DNA from: Candidatus Zixiibacteriota bacterium
GTDB taxonomy: Bacteria > Zixibacteria > MSB-5A5 > RBG-16-43-9
Reading direction: 5' to 3'
NCBI GenBank assembly: GCA_030692925.1
Contig: JAUYBY010000010.1
Coordinates: 1 to 59,080 of the forward strand
DNA length: 59,080 nucleotides
The notes below the pieces were generated by a model. It searched no databases. It saw only the letters and a list, made by a program, of their open reading frames with translations, and was not told the DNA's origin. The stretch's first letter is position 1, and each line of letters opens with the position of its first letter. Below are positions 1 to 8,444 of the stretch, piece by piece. The position numbers were made by a program, and so were the translations under genes.

Positions 1-234
1 TGTAGCGGAAACCTTTAGGTTTCCATCTTTTAATTTTAAAAAAATGGAGGGCTGAAGTCTTCGCCAGGATCCTGTGGACAAGACCTTGAGGCCCTCCGCT
101 ACACAATCCCTTATTGCTTTTGAGAAGTGGAACGGTAGAACAGGCATTCTTGCCTGTTCTATTTGCGACCCTGTCCTACCCTACGGGGGCTTGCTCCGGA
201 TCCATCAATAGGAAAAGGGTCGCACTACATACTG
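1..234. repeat. Cluster of REP-like stem-loops
   Basis: No gene. It holds a GGAAACC/GGTTTCC hairpin (7-24), a long nested element (46-104), an AGAACAGGCA/TGCCTGTTCT hairpin (137-160) and a GCGACCC/GGGTCGC pair (165-223) whose arms are pushed apart by about 45 bases of unrelated sequence. All of these stems recur elsewhere in the window. Confidence 0.8.
46..104. repeat. Long nested stem-loop element, copy 1
   Basis: About 59 bases: outer stem GGAGGGC/GCCCTCC, inner stem AAGTCTT/AAGACCTT, and a loop containing the perfect palindrome CAGGATCCTG; it ends in the GCTACA tail shared by the short hairpins. Other copies lie at 8361-8440 and 34016-34073. Confidence 0.85.
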
Positions 235-1044
235 CTAACCTGATTTATCAATTTCAATGGGTTTCGCATCTTCAGGAATTTTAATCTGAAATTTTTTATC
301 CGGAATGGAGATGTTTATGTTCCTCTCTAAAAATTTGAGTTTCAGTTTCACTTTTTCATCCAGGGATTTTATCTCTATAGTTCTGGGAAGCTTGGTCTGG
401 TTGAATTTCTCAAAATTCTTATACTCTATTACGAATTCATTGAATTCACCTGCTTTTATTCCGATAGAGGAGATTGGTTTCCAGATACTCTTTGTCAGGA
501 AAGCTCCTTCTTTATTTACCCAAAAGCTTCTTTTCCAGGTCTCGATGCTGTCCTCGTAAACGTAGTTCTCCTTATCCATACCTGTGAAATGAGCTTTCTC
601 CTGGTTTATCTTTGTCTCAGAGACAAGGAGTCTCAAAAGACAGAAAAGGTTAAATTCAGTTTGAGAGTCAACCCCCTTTATGCAATTTATACTCCTGCCT
701 TTATAATACTGCTTGCTCCGCGGGAAAAAAAGCAAAAGGCTGTCAGCACTGATCGAACCGGAGACAAAGTCCGGACCTAAAAGGGCTTTAACTGCAAAGG
801 CAAAATCGTCCGGCTTTCTGAAAAAAAGCTCTAAATCTCCGGAGAAACTTTCTTGTGGAGACTTAAAGTTGAAACTTATGAGAGAAGCTGAGGAGTTAAC
901 CAGCTCCTGGTTTGAAATCGTCCTTTCTAAGACTCTTTCCGGAGTAAGCTCTTCTGGAGGAGGCTTCAGGCGGGCTGATGGATAACAACCAAGAAAAAGA
1001 AGAGTTATATAAAAAAGAAGTTTCGTTAATCTGTTTTTTGTCAT
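235..1044 (-). CDS. DUF4292-like lipoprotein
   Basis: Predicted lipoprotein of 269 residues. From the ATG at 1044 the product starts MTKNR, then has a hydrophobic helix and the lipobox LFLGC with Cys20 as the likely lipidated residue, so it would be anchored in a membrane facing the periplasm. The rest is a soluble, beta-rich sequence resembling DUF4292, a family related in fold to LolA/LolB-type carriers; that role is inference. The reading frame stays open for 36 codons upstream to 1152, but those bases are a dispersed repeat (1041-1125), so I place the start at 1044. The ATG itself lies at the edge of that repeat and no clear ribosome site is visible. It follows the M50 protease gene. Confidence 0.55.
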   Translation of the reverse strand: MTKNRLTKLLFYITLLFLGCYPSARLKPPPEELTPERVLERTISNQELVNSSASLISFNFKSPQESFSGDLELFFRKPDDFAFAVKALLGPDFVSGSISADSLLLFFPRSKQYYKGRSINCIKGVDSQTEFNLFCLLRLLVSETKINQEKAHFTGMDKENYVYEDSIETWKRSFWVNKEGAFLTKSIWKPISSIGIKAGEFNEFVIEYKNFEKFNQTKLPRTIEIKSLDEKVKLKLKFLERNINISIPDKKFQIKIPEDAKPIEIDKSG

Positions 1045-1125
1045 TCTGAGGAAGCGAAGCGACCGAAGAATCTGTCCAACTTCAAATGGATTCTTCGTCC
1101 CGCCTTTGGCGTGACTCAGAATGAC
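1041..1125. repeat. 85-base nested repeat, GTCATTCTGAG type
   Basis: Outer arms TCATTCTGAG and CTCAGAATGACA, an inner pair around GAAGAATC/GATTCTTC, and a CCGCCTTTGGCG hairpin near one end. A shorter relative is at 23693-23756. When read through it adds spurious codons to the neighbouring ORF. Confidence 0.8.
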
Positions 1126-1151
1126 ATCAAGGGAAGAATAGCGCTCCAGCA

Positions 1152-1808
1152 TTAGATGAACCGGATAAAATCCGGACCTGCGAAGAGAGTTCCGAAAAAG
1201 AAAATGAATGGCTTGAAAATAGCCCAGAGGATACCCAGATTAAGAAAATAGTCCAGGACGATTACTCCTAAGAGGACGTAAAATGAATATCTCTGAATCT
1301 GTTGCAACTGGCTCTGGTACTGCAGGGGCATAATCCCGCTTAGAATATGGGAACCATCCAGGGGGTTTACAGGAATGAGATTGAATACCGCCAGAACCAG
1401 GTTTAATTGTATCCCCTTAATTAGCATTATCAGAAAAAGCTGGTGAGTAGGGGCTTCAGAGCCGAACGGGTAAGAGCTGATCAGCAACCTGAAGATAATC
1501 CCGAAAACTAAAGCTAAAACCATATTTGAACCGGGTCCAGCCAAAGAGACCCAGAGCTCATCTTTCCGTGGATTTCTAAAATTGTAAGGATTTACCGGCA
1601 CCGGCTTTGCCCAGCCGAAGCCATAAAAATAAAGAAGCAGCAACCCGATTATGTCAATATGCGCGAGCGGGTTTAAAGTCAGCCTGCCGGCATATTTAGC
1701 AGTCGGATCGCCTTTGCGGTTCGCCATCCAGGCATGAGAGAATTCATGAAAGGTGATGGCAAAAAGCAGAGGGGGAGTTATAATCAGATAATAAACGAGC
1801 TGGTTCAT
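1152..1808 (-). CDS. Site-2 protease family (M50) membrane metalloprotease
   Basis: Integral-membrane zinc protease of 218 residues, the short rhomboid-free S2P type common in bacteria. The metal site is visible: HEFSH at residues 21-25 in the first membrane helix supplies two His and the catalytic Glu, and NPLDGSHIL near residue 150 supplies the Asp ligand. At least four hydrophobic helices are present. There is no PDZ domain, unlike RseP. The family usually cleaves membrane-anchored substrates, but the substrate here is unknown. It is a single gene, followed after a repeat by the DUF4292 lipoprotein. Confidence 0.88.
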   Translation of the reverse strand: MNQLVYYLIITPPLLFAITFHEFSHAWMANRKGDPTAKYAGRLTLNPLAHIDIIGLLLLYFYGFGWAKPVPVNPYNFRNPRKDELWVSLAGPGSNMVLALVFGIIFRLLISSYPFGSEAPTHQLFLIMLIKGIQLNLVLAVFNLIPVNPLDGSHILSGIMPLQYQSQLQQIQRYSFYVLLGVIVLDYFLNLGILWAIFKPFIFFFGTLFAGPDFIRFI

Positions 1809-2134
1809 AACTACATTTCGGTTTGCTGTCAGGTGGTAACACCTGACAGCACGCTAGGTTCATAATTTTTTGTAGTCCATATTTTATCAGGTTATAGCAC
1901 CTGACATCATCCTAAATACTCTAAGGTAGTCATTGCGGAGAGTTCTTCTGGACGACGAAGTCCCGCTTTTAGCGGGGCTTCGTCCCCTACGGGACTCGCA
2001 ATGACTTCATATCTCATGGTAGAACAGACAGTCGTGTCTGTTCACCATGGTCAGAGAGCAAAGCCTGGCGTCCTACGGACGGGCTGGCGCGTAGCCACAG
2101 GAATGTCTGACCTGCCAGAATTTTTGAAACAGTT
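1809..2134. repeat. Gene-free stretch filled with stem-loop repeats
   Basis: Contains a CTGTCAGGTG/CACCTGACAG hairpin (1825-1850), an ATTGCGAG-type nested repeat (1929-2005), an AGAACAGACA hairpin (2016-2048) and a TCAGA/TCTGACC hairpin split by an insert (2049-2112). No open reading frame of substance was seen. Confidence 0.8.
1929..2005. repeat. Nested repeat, GTCATTGCGAG type, copy 1
   Basis: Arms GTCATTGCG and CTCGCAATGAC enclose GACGAAGTCCCGC/GCGGGGCTTCGTC. Related copies are at 27113-27199 and 28892-28977 with a different middle (GAAGCAATC/GATTGCTTC). Confidence 0.8.
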
Positions 2135-2725
2135 TTAGCTTCTCGAAACAAATCTGTTATCTCTTAAGTAAAACCTCCATTTTTTCTCTTTTCCCTCATC
2201 AATGCCAATCCGGTTAGTGGAAACGATCTTCCCTACCGCTTCATTTCTATCTTCCACATAAATGGTCTTACCGATAAGGTCTGCCCCGTTCAATGACTTA
2301 TCTACTCCCATAGCCTGGCATAATTTTCCCGGACCGCTGGTTAGGTCTTCAATCTTTTCTTTTTTCCTTTTTTTCCTCATTATCTCTATGCCGTTTTTTG
2401 GCTCCAGCGCCCGGATCAACACGCCGGCTGGAAACCCTTTTCTTTCAGTGATGACATTCAGGCAATAATACATACCATAAGTGAAATAAACATAAGCATA
2501 ACCTGGTTCTCCGAACATAATTCTATTTCTGGGAGTCATTCCTCCATAAGCATGCGAAGCCGGATCATATAGTCCTCGGTAGGCTTCAGTCTCCACAATT
2601 TTCCCGGAAAGCTTTGTGCCATTCTTATTTACAACCAGATATTTGCCTAACAGTTCTTTAGCCACTTCTAAAGTTGGTCGATTATAAAATTCCCTTTTTA
2701 GCTTTTTGATTCCTGCAGATTTCAT
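2135..2725 (-). CDS. mpg: 3-methyladenine DNA glycosylase (AAG/Mpg family)
   Basis: Base-excision repair glycosylase of 196 residues, full length for the bacterial AAG family. Seen: the VETEAY block with the catalytic Glu (about residue 47), DPASHAYGGMTPRN, and the YVYFTYGMYYCLNV stretch that forms the DNA-intercalating pocket. It removes alkylated purines (3-methyladenine, 7-methylguanine, hypoxanthine). The start codon overlaps the stop of the upstream HEAT-repeat gene (ATGA), so the two are translationally coupled and probably one transcript. Confidence 0.92.
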   Translation of the reverse strand: MKSAGIKKLKREFYNRPTLEVAKELLGKYLVVNKNGTKLSGKIVETEAYRGLYDPASHAYGGMTPRNRIMFGEPGYAYVYFTYGMYYCLNVITERKGFPAGVLIRALEPKNGIEIMRKKRKKEKIEDLTSGPGKLCQAMGVDKSLNGADLIGKTIYVEDRNEAVGKIVSTNRIGIDEGKEKKWRFYLRDNRFVSRS

Positions 2726-3657
2726 TTACCTGAACCGGATTCTGTTTTGATTTTAGCTAAACTTTCCTCAATTCTCCTTTTGACGAAAGGGTGAGATTCA
2801 GTTGTCTCCATCTTCCTGATCGCATCAATCCCCTTTTGATCCCCGATATCGGTCAGAGCTTCCACTGCAAAACCTCTTTCTGCCCAATCCTGTGATTTTA
2901 ATTCATCAATTAGAAAGGGAATTGCTCGCGGGTCCTTAATTTTCCCCAAAGACTCGATTGAGAGATATCTTGTATCATCATTCTTATCTTTCAATACTTG
3001 TAGTAATGGTTCAACTGCTGGTTTTCCAGGCCTGACCAGAGAATTTGAAGCGGTCATCCTCACGCTGAAATGTCTATCTTTTAACGCTTTGATCAGGGCA
3101 TCAATTGCTCTGGGATTATTCAAATCACCCAAGGAAACTGCTGCGCTTTTCCTCACCACCTCCACAGAATCATTTAATAAAGACATCACCTCATTTAAGA
3201 CTGTGGTATCACCTATCTTGCCTAAAGAAGCGCAAGCGTTTGCCCGGATATTGTAATCAGAATTACTAAGCAAGTCTGAAAGTGGCTGAACTGCCCTTTT
3301 GTTTTTAATATCACCCAAGATTCGGGATGCAGTCTTGACTTTATCCTTGTTATCGCTTTTGAGAACTTCGATTAAAGGAAGAACTGCTGGCTCCCCGATT
3401 TTGCCCAGGATTTCAATTAAAGTCAGAATCTCCCTGGCATCCTGGGTATCCAGCTTTTCAATCAGATAAGGCACTGCATCTTGTCCCATTTCGATCAGAG
3501 CTTTTTTTGAGGGCTCGACCAGATCCCTGTATCTTTCTTCACCTGAGGAGGCTTTGAGAAAAAGCTCATCTACTTTTGATTTCAAATCCTCTGACCAGGA
3601 AGTGGCACAGAGTGCAAGAACAATACCCAGCAGCAAATAAAAAAGTACCTTGCGCAT
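2722..3657 (-). CDS. Exported HEAT-repeat protein
   Basis: A 311-residue protein with an N-terminal signal peptide (hydrophobic core LLLGIVLALCA, likely cleavage near residue 22) followed by about seven HEAT/PBS-lyase-like repeats of roughly 31 residues, visible as recurring patterns such as VLKSDNKDKVKTASRILGDI. HEAT solenoids bind other proteins; no enzyme residues stand out. Probably periplasmic. It is coupled to mpg through a 4-base overlap, which looks like shared transcription rather than shared function. Confidence 0.8.
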   Translation of the reverse strand: MRKVLFYLLLGIVLALCATSWSEDLKSKVDELFLKASSGEERYRDLVEPSKKALIEMGQDAVPYLIEKLDTQDAREILTLIEILGKIGEPAVLPLIEVLKSDNKDKVKTASRILGDIKNKRAVQPLSDLLSNSDYNIRANACASLGKIGDTTVLNEVMSLLNDSVEVVRKSAAVSLGDLNNPRAIDALIKALKDRHFSVRMTASNSLVRPGKPAVEPLLQVLKDKNDDTRYLSIESLGKIKDPRAIPFLIDELKSQDWAERGFAVEALTDIGDQKGIDAIRKMETTESHPFVKRRIEESLAKIKTESGSGK

Positions 3658-3682
3658 ATGAGCTCTTAACTAAAAAATATAT

Positions 3683-4579
3683 TCAACAGACCGCCGCACC
3701 TAAGGCTATGGATAAAAGCTTAATCTCCGCAGAGTCAGAGCGGGAGAGCAGGACTATTGGAGCGCCTCCACCTACCACTATGCCTCCCACTTTGGCTCCG
3801 GCTAAGTAGATTAACCCTTTGACCAGGATGTTGCAGGAGGAGATATTCGGGCACAGGAAGATGTCAGCCTCGCCTGAAACCGGTGAGATTATCCCCTTGG
3901 TCCGGGCAGACTTTGAGTCTATAGCCACATCAAAAGCCACCGGTCCATCCACAATAACATCTTTTATTTCTCCCCTCTCAGCCATCTTGGAGATTATCGA
4001 GGCATCGATAGTCTCCGGCATATCCGGATTCACTAACTCCACTGCTGCCAGGCAGGCGGCTTTTGGCATCTCTATCTCCAATTTCTTGGCCATCTGAACT
4101 GCATTTTTCAAAATCTCGATTTTCTTCATAACATCCGGAGCGATATTTATTCCCCCATCAGTCAAAAGCATAAGCTTCTGGTATCTTTCCACCTCTACCA
4201 CTGCCACGTGGCTAAAAAGCTTTCCACCCTTCAACCCCTTTTCCTTATCCAGAACGGCTCGCAAGAGAGTAGGGGTATCGACTTTTCCTTTCATCAGCAT
4301 ATCCGCTTTCTTCTGTTTGACCAGCTCCACGGCTAAAGAAGCGCACCTTTGAGGCTCTTTTTCTCCCAGAATCTCAATACTTTTAAAATCAAAATTTAGC
4401 TTTCCGCATAGAGTCTCAATTTTAGCCGGATCTCCTATCAGGATAGGTGAGATGATCTTCTCCTCAGTAGCGATCTTGGCAGCTTCGATTATCTCCTCAC
4501 TCTCTGCCCCGGCAATTGCCAGGATTTTCTTCGGCTTATCTTTGACAGAACCCAGAAGCTCTTTAAAACTTCTTATCAT
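3683..4579 (-). CDS. ptb: Phosphate butyryltransferase-like acyltransferase (paralogue 1)
   Basis: A 298-residue member of the PTA/PTB family, with the short Ptb architecture rather than the long Pta. It exchanges acyl-CoA and phosphate for acyl-phosphate and CoA. Family signatures include MKGKVDTPTLLRAVLD, VVEVERYQKLMLLTDGGINI and the C-terminal SRSDSAEIKLLSIALG. GAGGT precedes the ATG by about six bases. It lies downstream of the aminotransferase gene, and a second Ptb lies on the other side of that gene. With butyrate kinase nearby, the likely substrates are butyryl- or branched-chain acyl-CoA; which paralogue takes which is not visible. Related bifunctional enzymes cannot be excluded. Confidence 0.85.
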   Translation of the reverse strand: MIRSFKELLGSVKDKPKKILAIAGAESEEIIEAAKIATEEKIISPILIGDPAKIETLCGKLNFDFKSIEILGEKEPQRCASLAVELVKQKKADMLMKGKVDTPTLLRAVLDKEKGLKGGKLFSHVAVVEVERYQKLMLLTDGGINIAPDVMKKIEILKNAVQMAKKLEIEMPKAACLAAVELVNPDMPETIDASIISKMAERGEIKDVIVDGPVAFDVAIDSKSARTKGIISPVSGEADIFLCPNISSCNILVKGLIYLAGAKVGGIVVGGGAPIVLLSRSDSAEIKLLSIALGAAVC

Positions 4580-4616
4580 CTTTTACCTCAAAGAAAATCT
4601 ATTTTACGTTTTCTCT

Positions 4617-5540
4617 TTACTTCACAATGGTAAGCCAGCCGTATTTATCTTCAATCTGACCTTCGACTATCTTGAAGAACTTGTCCTGTAATTTCGCAGT
4701 TATCGGACCGCGTTTACCCGTGCCGATGACTATTTTATCGATTGAGCTTATCGGCGTTATCTCCGCGGCACTGCCGGTGAAGAAGACTTCGTCTGCAATA
4801 TAGAGCGCCTCACGCGGGATGTTCTCCTCGATAACCTTCAACCCCAACTCCTGAGCTAAACAGATCACCGAATTACGTATGATTCCAGGAAGTATGGAAG
4901 CGCCAAAGGGTGGGGTTATTAGGGCGCCATCCCTGACTATGAAGATGTTCTCACCGCTCCCCTCGCTGACGTGACCGAAAACGTCAAGGGCTATGCCTTC
5001 GGCGTATCCGTGTTCTTTGGCTTCCAATTTTATCAACTGGGAGTTCATATAATTGGCACCGCTTTTAGCCATAGCCGGAAAGGTATTGGGTGCCATCCGG
5101 TTCCAGGAGGAGACGCATACCGGCACTCCATTTTCCAGGGAATCCTTGCCCAGATACCTCCCCCATTTCATCACCGCAATAGCCGCATCGATCGGACAGC
5201 CCGTCGGGTCAACCCCTAATTGTTCATAACCTCGATAGACTACCGGACGGATATAACATTCATCCATTTTATTGAACTTTATCAGATCGATGATTGCCTG
5301 GTTGATCTCCTCCTTGGTATAAGGGATCTTCATCCGGTAGATCTTGGCAGAATTGAAAAGCCTGTCCGTGTGCTCTTTTAACCGGAAAATAGCCGGTCCT
5401 TTTCTGGATTTATAACATCTTGCCCCCTCGAAAACGCTGGAGCCGTAGTGCACCACATGGGAGAGCACATGAATTTTAGCATCATCCCAGTTCACCATCT
5501 TTCCGTTCATCCAGATTTTTTCTGCTTTTTCAAACGGCAT
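4617..5540 (-). CDS. ilvE: Branched-chain amino acid aminotransferase
   Basis: A 307-residue PLP fold-type IV transaminase interconverting Leu/Ile/Val and their 2-oxo acids with glutamate/2-oxoglutarate. Seen: the N-terminal [12 protein letters not shown] block, RPVVYRG, the PLP-lysine region [12 protein letters not shown], and the [12 protein letters not shown] motif carrying the substrate-contacting Glu. Length is normal for IlvE. A strong AAGGAGG ribosome site stands seven bases before the ATG. It is sandwiched between two Ptb genes, which suggests use in amino-acid breakdown, feeding 2-oxo acids to acyl-CoA and then acyl-phosphate, rather than only in biosynthesis. Confidence 0.9.
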   Translation of the reverse strand: MPFEKAEKIWMNGKMVNWDDAKIHVLSHVVHYGSSVFEGARCYKSRKGPAIFRLKEHTDRLFNSAKIYRMKIPYTKEEINQAIIDLIKFNKMDECYIRPVVYRGYEQLGVDPTGCPIDAAIAVMKWGRYLGKDSLENGVPVCVSSWNRMAPNTFPAMAKSGANYMNSQLIKLEAKEHGYAEGIALDVFGHVSEGSGENIFIVRDGALITPPFGASILPGIIRNSVICLAQELGLKVIEENIPREALYIADEVFFTGSAAEITPISSIDKIVIGTGKRGPITAKLQDKFFKIVEGQIEDKYGWLTIVK

Positions 5541-5655
5541 AATACCTCCTTCGGACTAGGTTATAGGTCATAGGTTGTGGGATCTGACTTCATCCAAATA
5601 TTCCAAAGTTCGAGTATGACTTTTGTATTTCTTTTCCCTGTCTTCTGTATGCTGT

Positions 5656-6558
5656 CTACTGTCTACTACTTGCTACTCCTAACGCAATCGACATAAACTT
5701 GGTCTCGTGCGAATCCGCCCTTGATGTCAAAACCACTGGTGCTTTTGTGCCAAGGACAATAGCCGCACATTTTGCTTTGGCAAATTCGACTAAGGTTTTG
5801 TATATCACGTTTCCGGTCTCGATATCAGGGCAAAGAAGTATATCTGCCTTTCCCGCAATTGGGCTTTTCACCCCTTTTATCTTAGCAGATTCCTCTGAAA
5901 CGGCATTGTCCAAACCAAATGGACCATCTACCATTCCGCCTTTAATCTGACCTCTTTTTGCCATCATCGAAAGACAGGCCGCATCCACAGTTGCCGGCAT
6001 CTTTTCCGGGTTGACTTTTTCCATCGCCGCTATGCAGGCCACACTCGGTTTTTCAATGCCCAGGCATAAAGCTAAATCAATTGCATTTTGAATGATCTGG
6101 GCTTTTTCCAGAAGAGTCGGGGCGATATTTATAGCCGCATCAGTCAAAAGCAGAAGCCTGGGAAAATCAGGTATCTCAAAAACAGCCACATGTGTCAGAA
6201 GCTTCCCGGTAGACAATCCCTTTTCCCGGTCCAGAATACCTTTCATAAAAATACCGGTATCTAAAAGTCCTTTCATCATCACATCTGCTTTTCTCTGATT
6301 AATCAACTGAGAACATAAAAGCGAAGCCTGTAACGGGTCATTCTCCTCGATCAATTCATATTCAGACAGGTCAATTCTGTTCTTTTCAGCCAACGCTTTT
6401 ATCTTTTCTTTAGACCCCACCAAAATCCCTTGAGCGATCTTTTCTCTGCGAGCCTGATCCAGGGCCAAGAAGACCTCCTCATCCTCAGCCTTAGCCACAG
6501 CAATTCTCTTAGGACCTCTCGACCGGGCTAAAGTGAGTATTTCTCTAAGCTCTTTCAT
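5656..6558 (-). CDS. ptb: Phosphate butyryltransferase-like acyltransferase (paralogue 2)
   Basis: A 300-residue PTA/PTB family enzyme, clearly homologous along its whole length to the copy at 3683-4579 but well diverged. Signatures: MKGLLDTGIFMKGILD, VFEIPDFPRLLLLTDAAINI and the end SRADSHETKFMSIALG. It forms acyl-phosphate from acyl-CoA for butyrate kinase. A good promoter (6589-6617) lies just upstream, so this gene probably leads the ptb-ilvE-ptb transcript. The butyrate kinase gene expected next to it lies 1.9 kb upstream, separated by two plus-strand genes. Confidence 0.87.
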   Translation of the reverse strand: MKELREILTLARSRGPKRIAVAKAEDEEVFLALDQARREKIAQGILVGSKEKIKALAEKNRIDLSEYELIEENDPLQASLLCSQLINQRKADVMMKGLLDTGIFMKGILDREKGLSTGKLLTHVAVFEIPDFPRLLLLTDAAINIAPTLLEKAQIIQNAIDLALCLGIEKPSVACIAAMEKVNPEKMPATVDAACLSMMAKRGQIKGGMVDGPFGLDNAVSEESAKIKGVKSPIAGKADILLCPDIETGNVIYKTLVEFAKAKCAAIVLGTKAPVVLTSRADSHETKFMSIALGVASSRQ

Positions 6559-6562
6559 AAGA

Positions 6563-6591
6563 TTTACTTTGACAAAAAAACTCGGTATAAT
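6563..6591 (+). promoter_or_regulatory. Putative sigma70-type promoter (plus strand)
   Basis: TTTACT (6563-6568), 17-base spacer, TATAAT (6586-6591); start expected near 6598, ahead of the gene at 6627. Its -10 box overlaps the -10 box of the opposite promoter. Confidence 0.45.
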
Positions 6592-6617
6592 ATATTGATT
6601 GAGAAAAGATTTATCAA
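6589..6617 (-). promoter_or_regulatory. Putative sigma70-type promoter for ptb
   Basis: TTGATA (6617-6612), 17-base spacer, TATATT (6594-6589); start expected near 6582, giving a leader of about 24 bases before ptb at 6558. Confidence 0.6.
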
Positions 6618-6626
6618 CAGAAAAAG

Positions 6627-7473
6627 ATGAGAAACAAAAATGATAGTATTAAAACAATCTTAATTGTCTCTGGAATTGCTATAATAATCTTAGCTCCACC
6701 TGTATACATTTATTGTAGAACCAAGGATTATATTCCTGCAATCGCCATGGCAACAGCAATTGCTACTGCGACAATGGCAATAATAAATTTCTTCTATCTA
6801 AGAGGGCTTAAAAATAGCAGGTTAGAGGCTTTGACAAGAGAGATTAAGGAAGTAATTTATTCTAGACTGTACAAAGAACTAGAACTGTTTTTAATACCCG
6901 AGAGCCATGCCAGGGAAGACATCGAAACAATAGCTTTGCCTATTACCTGGTCGTGGACTAATATAAGGAATGCTCAATTTCATTTGGCTTATCAAGTACC
7001 TAAAAGGATTTTCAATAAATTTGAGGAATTTACAAAACTTTTTATAGAATACGAAAAACGTTTCAAAGAAGAATTAACAGAAATTAGAAATAAAATTATA
7101 TTAGAGCTACGAAATATTCTCCTTGGCGTTGACACTGAACTCTATAGGGTCGAGGTTTATTTTCTTCCCCACGAAAAGCCCAGATTACCGTTCAAAATAT
7201 TTGAGAATCTCTTTTTGCAAAAAAAATATACAAGAAAGCGTAAAGCAATTTAAATCGAGAAATGAAATAGATTCCGGTCTAATATGTAAGTTTCTAAATA
7301 ATAGATATGAAAAATTGAATTCTATAGAAGGTGAACAAGAGGTTATAAAGTTCTTCGAGAATTTATTTGAAGATATTAAGGAGAACTCTGAGAATTTCAA
7401 AGAACTATTAAGATTAAGGCAAGTCGGGATGAATCTTGCAAAACAGATATTAAAACAAATTTCACCTGAATAG
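6627..7473 (+). pseudogene. Membrane-anchored helical protein, reading frame broken at an A8 run
   Basis: I do not recognise the family. The first frame (6627-7253) encodes two hydrophobic helices (residues about 10-32 and 36-59) and then a long charged helical region. At AAAAAAAA (7219-7226) the frame would have to shift by +1 (or -2) to continue into the frame ending at 7473, which reads on as charged amphipathic helix (KNIQESVKQFKSR to the stop). Together about 280 residues. The two halves look like one gene; an indel in the homopolymer, a sequencing error or a programmed shift would all explain it. It is markedly more A+T-rich than its neighbours and lies on the opposite strand, suggesting acquisition. 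Confidence 0.55.
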
Positions 7474-7712
7474 AACGAAGAACGTCATGGATGAACGCTG
7501 ACGCTACGAAAGGAAGGGCAACCACAGGGGGTTGCCCCTACAATCTGTTAAGTGAGGCTAATCCCGCCAACAGCGGGACGCACTACGAAAAAAACAATGG
7601 AGGGCTAAAGCCCTCCGCTACAAAAAAAAGTCAGACAGGAATGTCTGACCTACCATGGAAACCTCTCCCTACCCTGTCCTTAGAAAGGAGAGGGGGAAAA
7701 GTAAAATTCCTC
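7474..7712. repeat. REP-like stem-loops between two plus-strand genes
   Basis: Holds a CCCGCCAACAGCGGG hairpin (around 7563-7577), GGAGGGCTAAAGCCCTCC (7599-7616) and GTCAGACAGGAATGTCTGAC (7630-7649). An open frame through this stretch (7491-7745) is repeat sequence, not a gene. Confidence 0.8.
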
Positions 7713-7740
7713 TTGCCAAAAAATATTTTTATGATATACT
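7713..7740 (+). promoter_or_regulatory. Putative sigma70-type promoter
   Basis: TTGCCA (7713-7718), 16-base spacer, TATACT (7735-7740). The leader to 7844 is about 97 bases and contains a strong CGTCAGGTC/GACCTGACG hairpin (7779-7800), which is also a member of a dispersed repeat family. Confidence 0.55.
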
Positions 7741-7843
7741 TATAAAGGAGAAGCCTCTCAAGTATTAGAGACTTTTTCCGTCAGGTCAGGGGACCTGACG
7801 GGCACGTTTGGAATATAAATACCTTAATCGGAAGGAGGTTTTT

Positions 7844-8224
7844 ATGAGCTTCTGTCCTTTTTGCGGAGAAGAGATAGCCGAGGGTAAGACTTTTTGCCTG
7901 CGCTGTGGCTATTCTACGACTCTTGCCCTTCCTTATCCTCATGTAAAGGTAAACTTTTCAAATTTATTATTTGCCCTTCTGGGATTAATCGCCGGAATAG
8001 GCTCCTGTATCTTCTCATTAATTCCGTCTTTAAATTATGTAGGATTTCTTCTGGTCTTGACTGCTCTGGGCTTTTCTGGGATTACCCTGGAAAAACTAAC
8101 CAGAAAAATGGACACTGTTCCTCTGAAAATCCTTGCAGTGGCTGCTCTCATCTTGGCCGCAGTTGGCTATCTTCTGTTTATTTTTTACAATTCCAGAATG
8201 CCGGGCAGCGGTAGCCACGCATAA
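7844..8224 (+). CDS. Zinc-ribbon membrane protein
   Basis: A 126-residue protein with an N-terminal double-CxxC zinc ribbon (Cys4, Cys7, Cys19, Cys22 in FCPFCGEEI and FCLRCGY) followed by three hydrophobic helices (LLFALLGLIAGIGSCIF, VGFLLVLTALGF, ILAVAALILAAVGYLLFIF). I choose the ATG at 7844 because GGAAGGAGG stands just before it; an upstream in-frame ATG at 7808 has no ribosome site. Small proteins of this layout are common and of unknown function. It belongs to the plus-strand islet that separates ptb from buk. Confidence 0.8.
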   Translation: MSFCPFCGEEIAEGKTFCLRCGYSTTLALPYPHVKVNFSNLLFALLGLIAGIGSCIFSLIPSLNYVGFLLVLTALGFSGITLEKLTRKMDTVPLKILAVAALILAAVGYLLFIFYNSRMPGSGSHA

Positions 8225-8444
8225 AACAGTTTGTTCGTTTGTCAGTTTGACCGTTTGTGCGCTGACCCAGCTCAATCGGTTCCTCATATTGCTGAAGCGG
8301 CTGTTGGCCTCGTAAGAAAGATTTGGACCGTAACCGCGCGTGCAAACTCGGTCCCCCGATGGAAGGCTGAAGTCTTCGCCAGGATCCTGTGGACAAGACC
8401 TTGTCCGAATTTGGATCCATAGGAACGGCCTTCCGCTACGATTT
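8225..8444. repeat. Intergenic repeats including long nested element copy 2
   Basis: The first half is a run of GTTTGT/TTTGACCGTTTGTGC-type degenerate short repeats. The second half is copy 2 of the nested element (8361-8440), here carrying about 20 extra bases with GGATCC before its closing arm. Confidence 0.7.
8361..8440. repeat. Long nested stem-loop element, copy 2 (with insert)
   Basis: GGAAGGC/GGCCTTCC outer arms, AAGTCTT/AAGACCTT inner arms, CAGGATCCTG core, with an extra segment between AAGACCTTG and the closing arm. Confidence 0.8.

Noticed and set aside
7491-7745. Plus-strand open frame of 84 codons
   Set aside because: It runs through three stem-loop repeats, has no ribosome site and reads as low-information repeat translation.
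8096-8422. Several short frames on both strands
   Set aside because: They overlap the end of the zinc-ribbon gene and the nested repeat; their sequences are repeat-derived.
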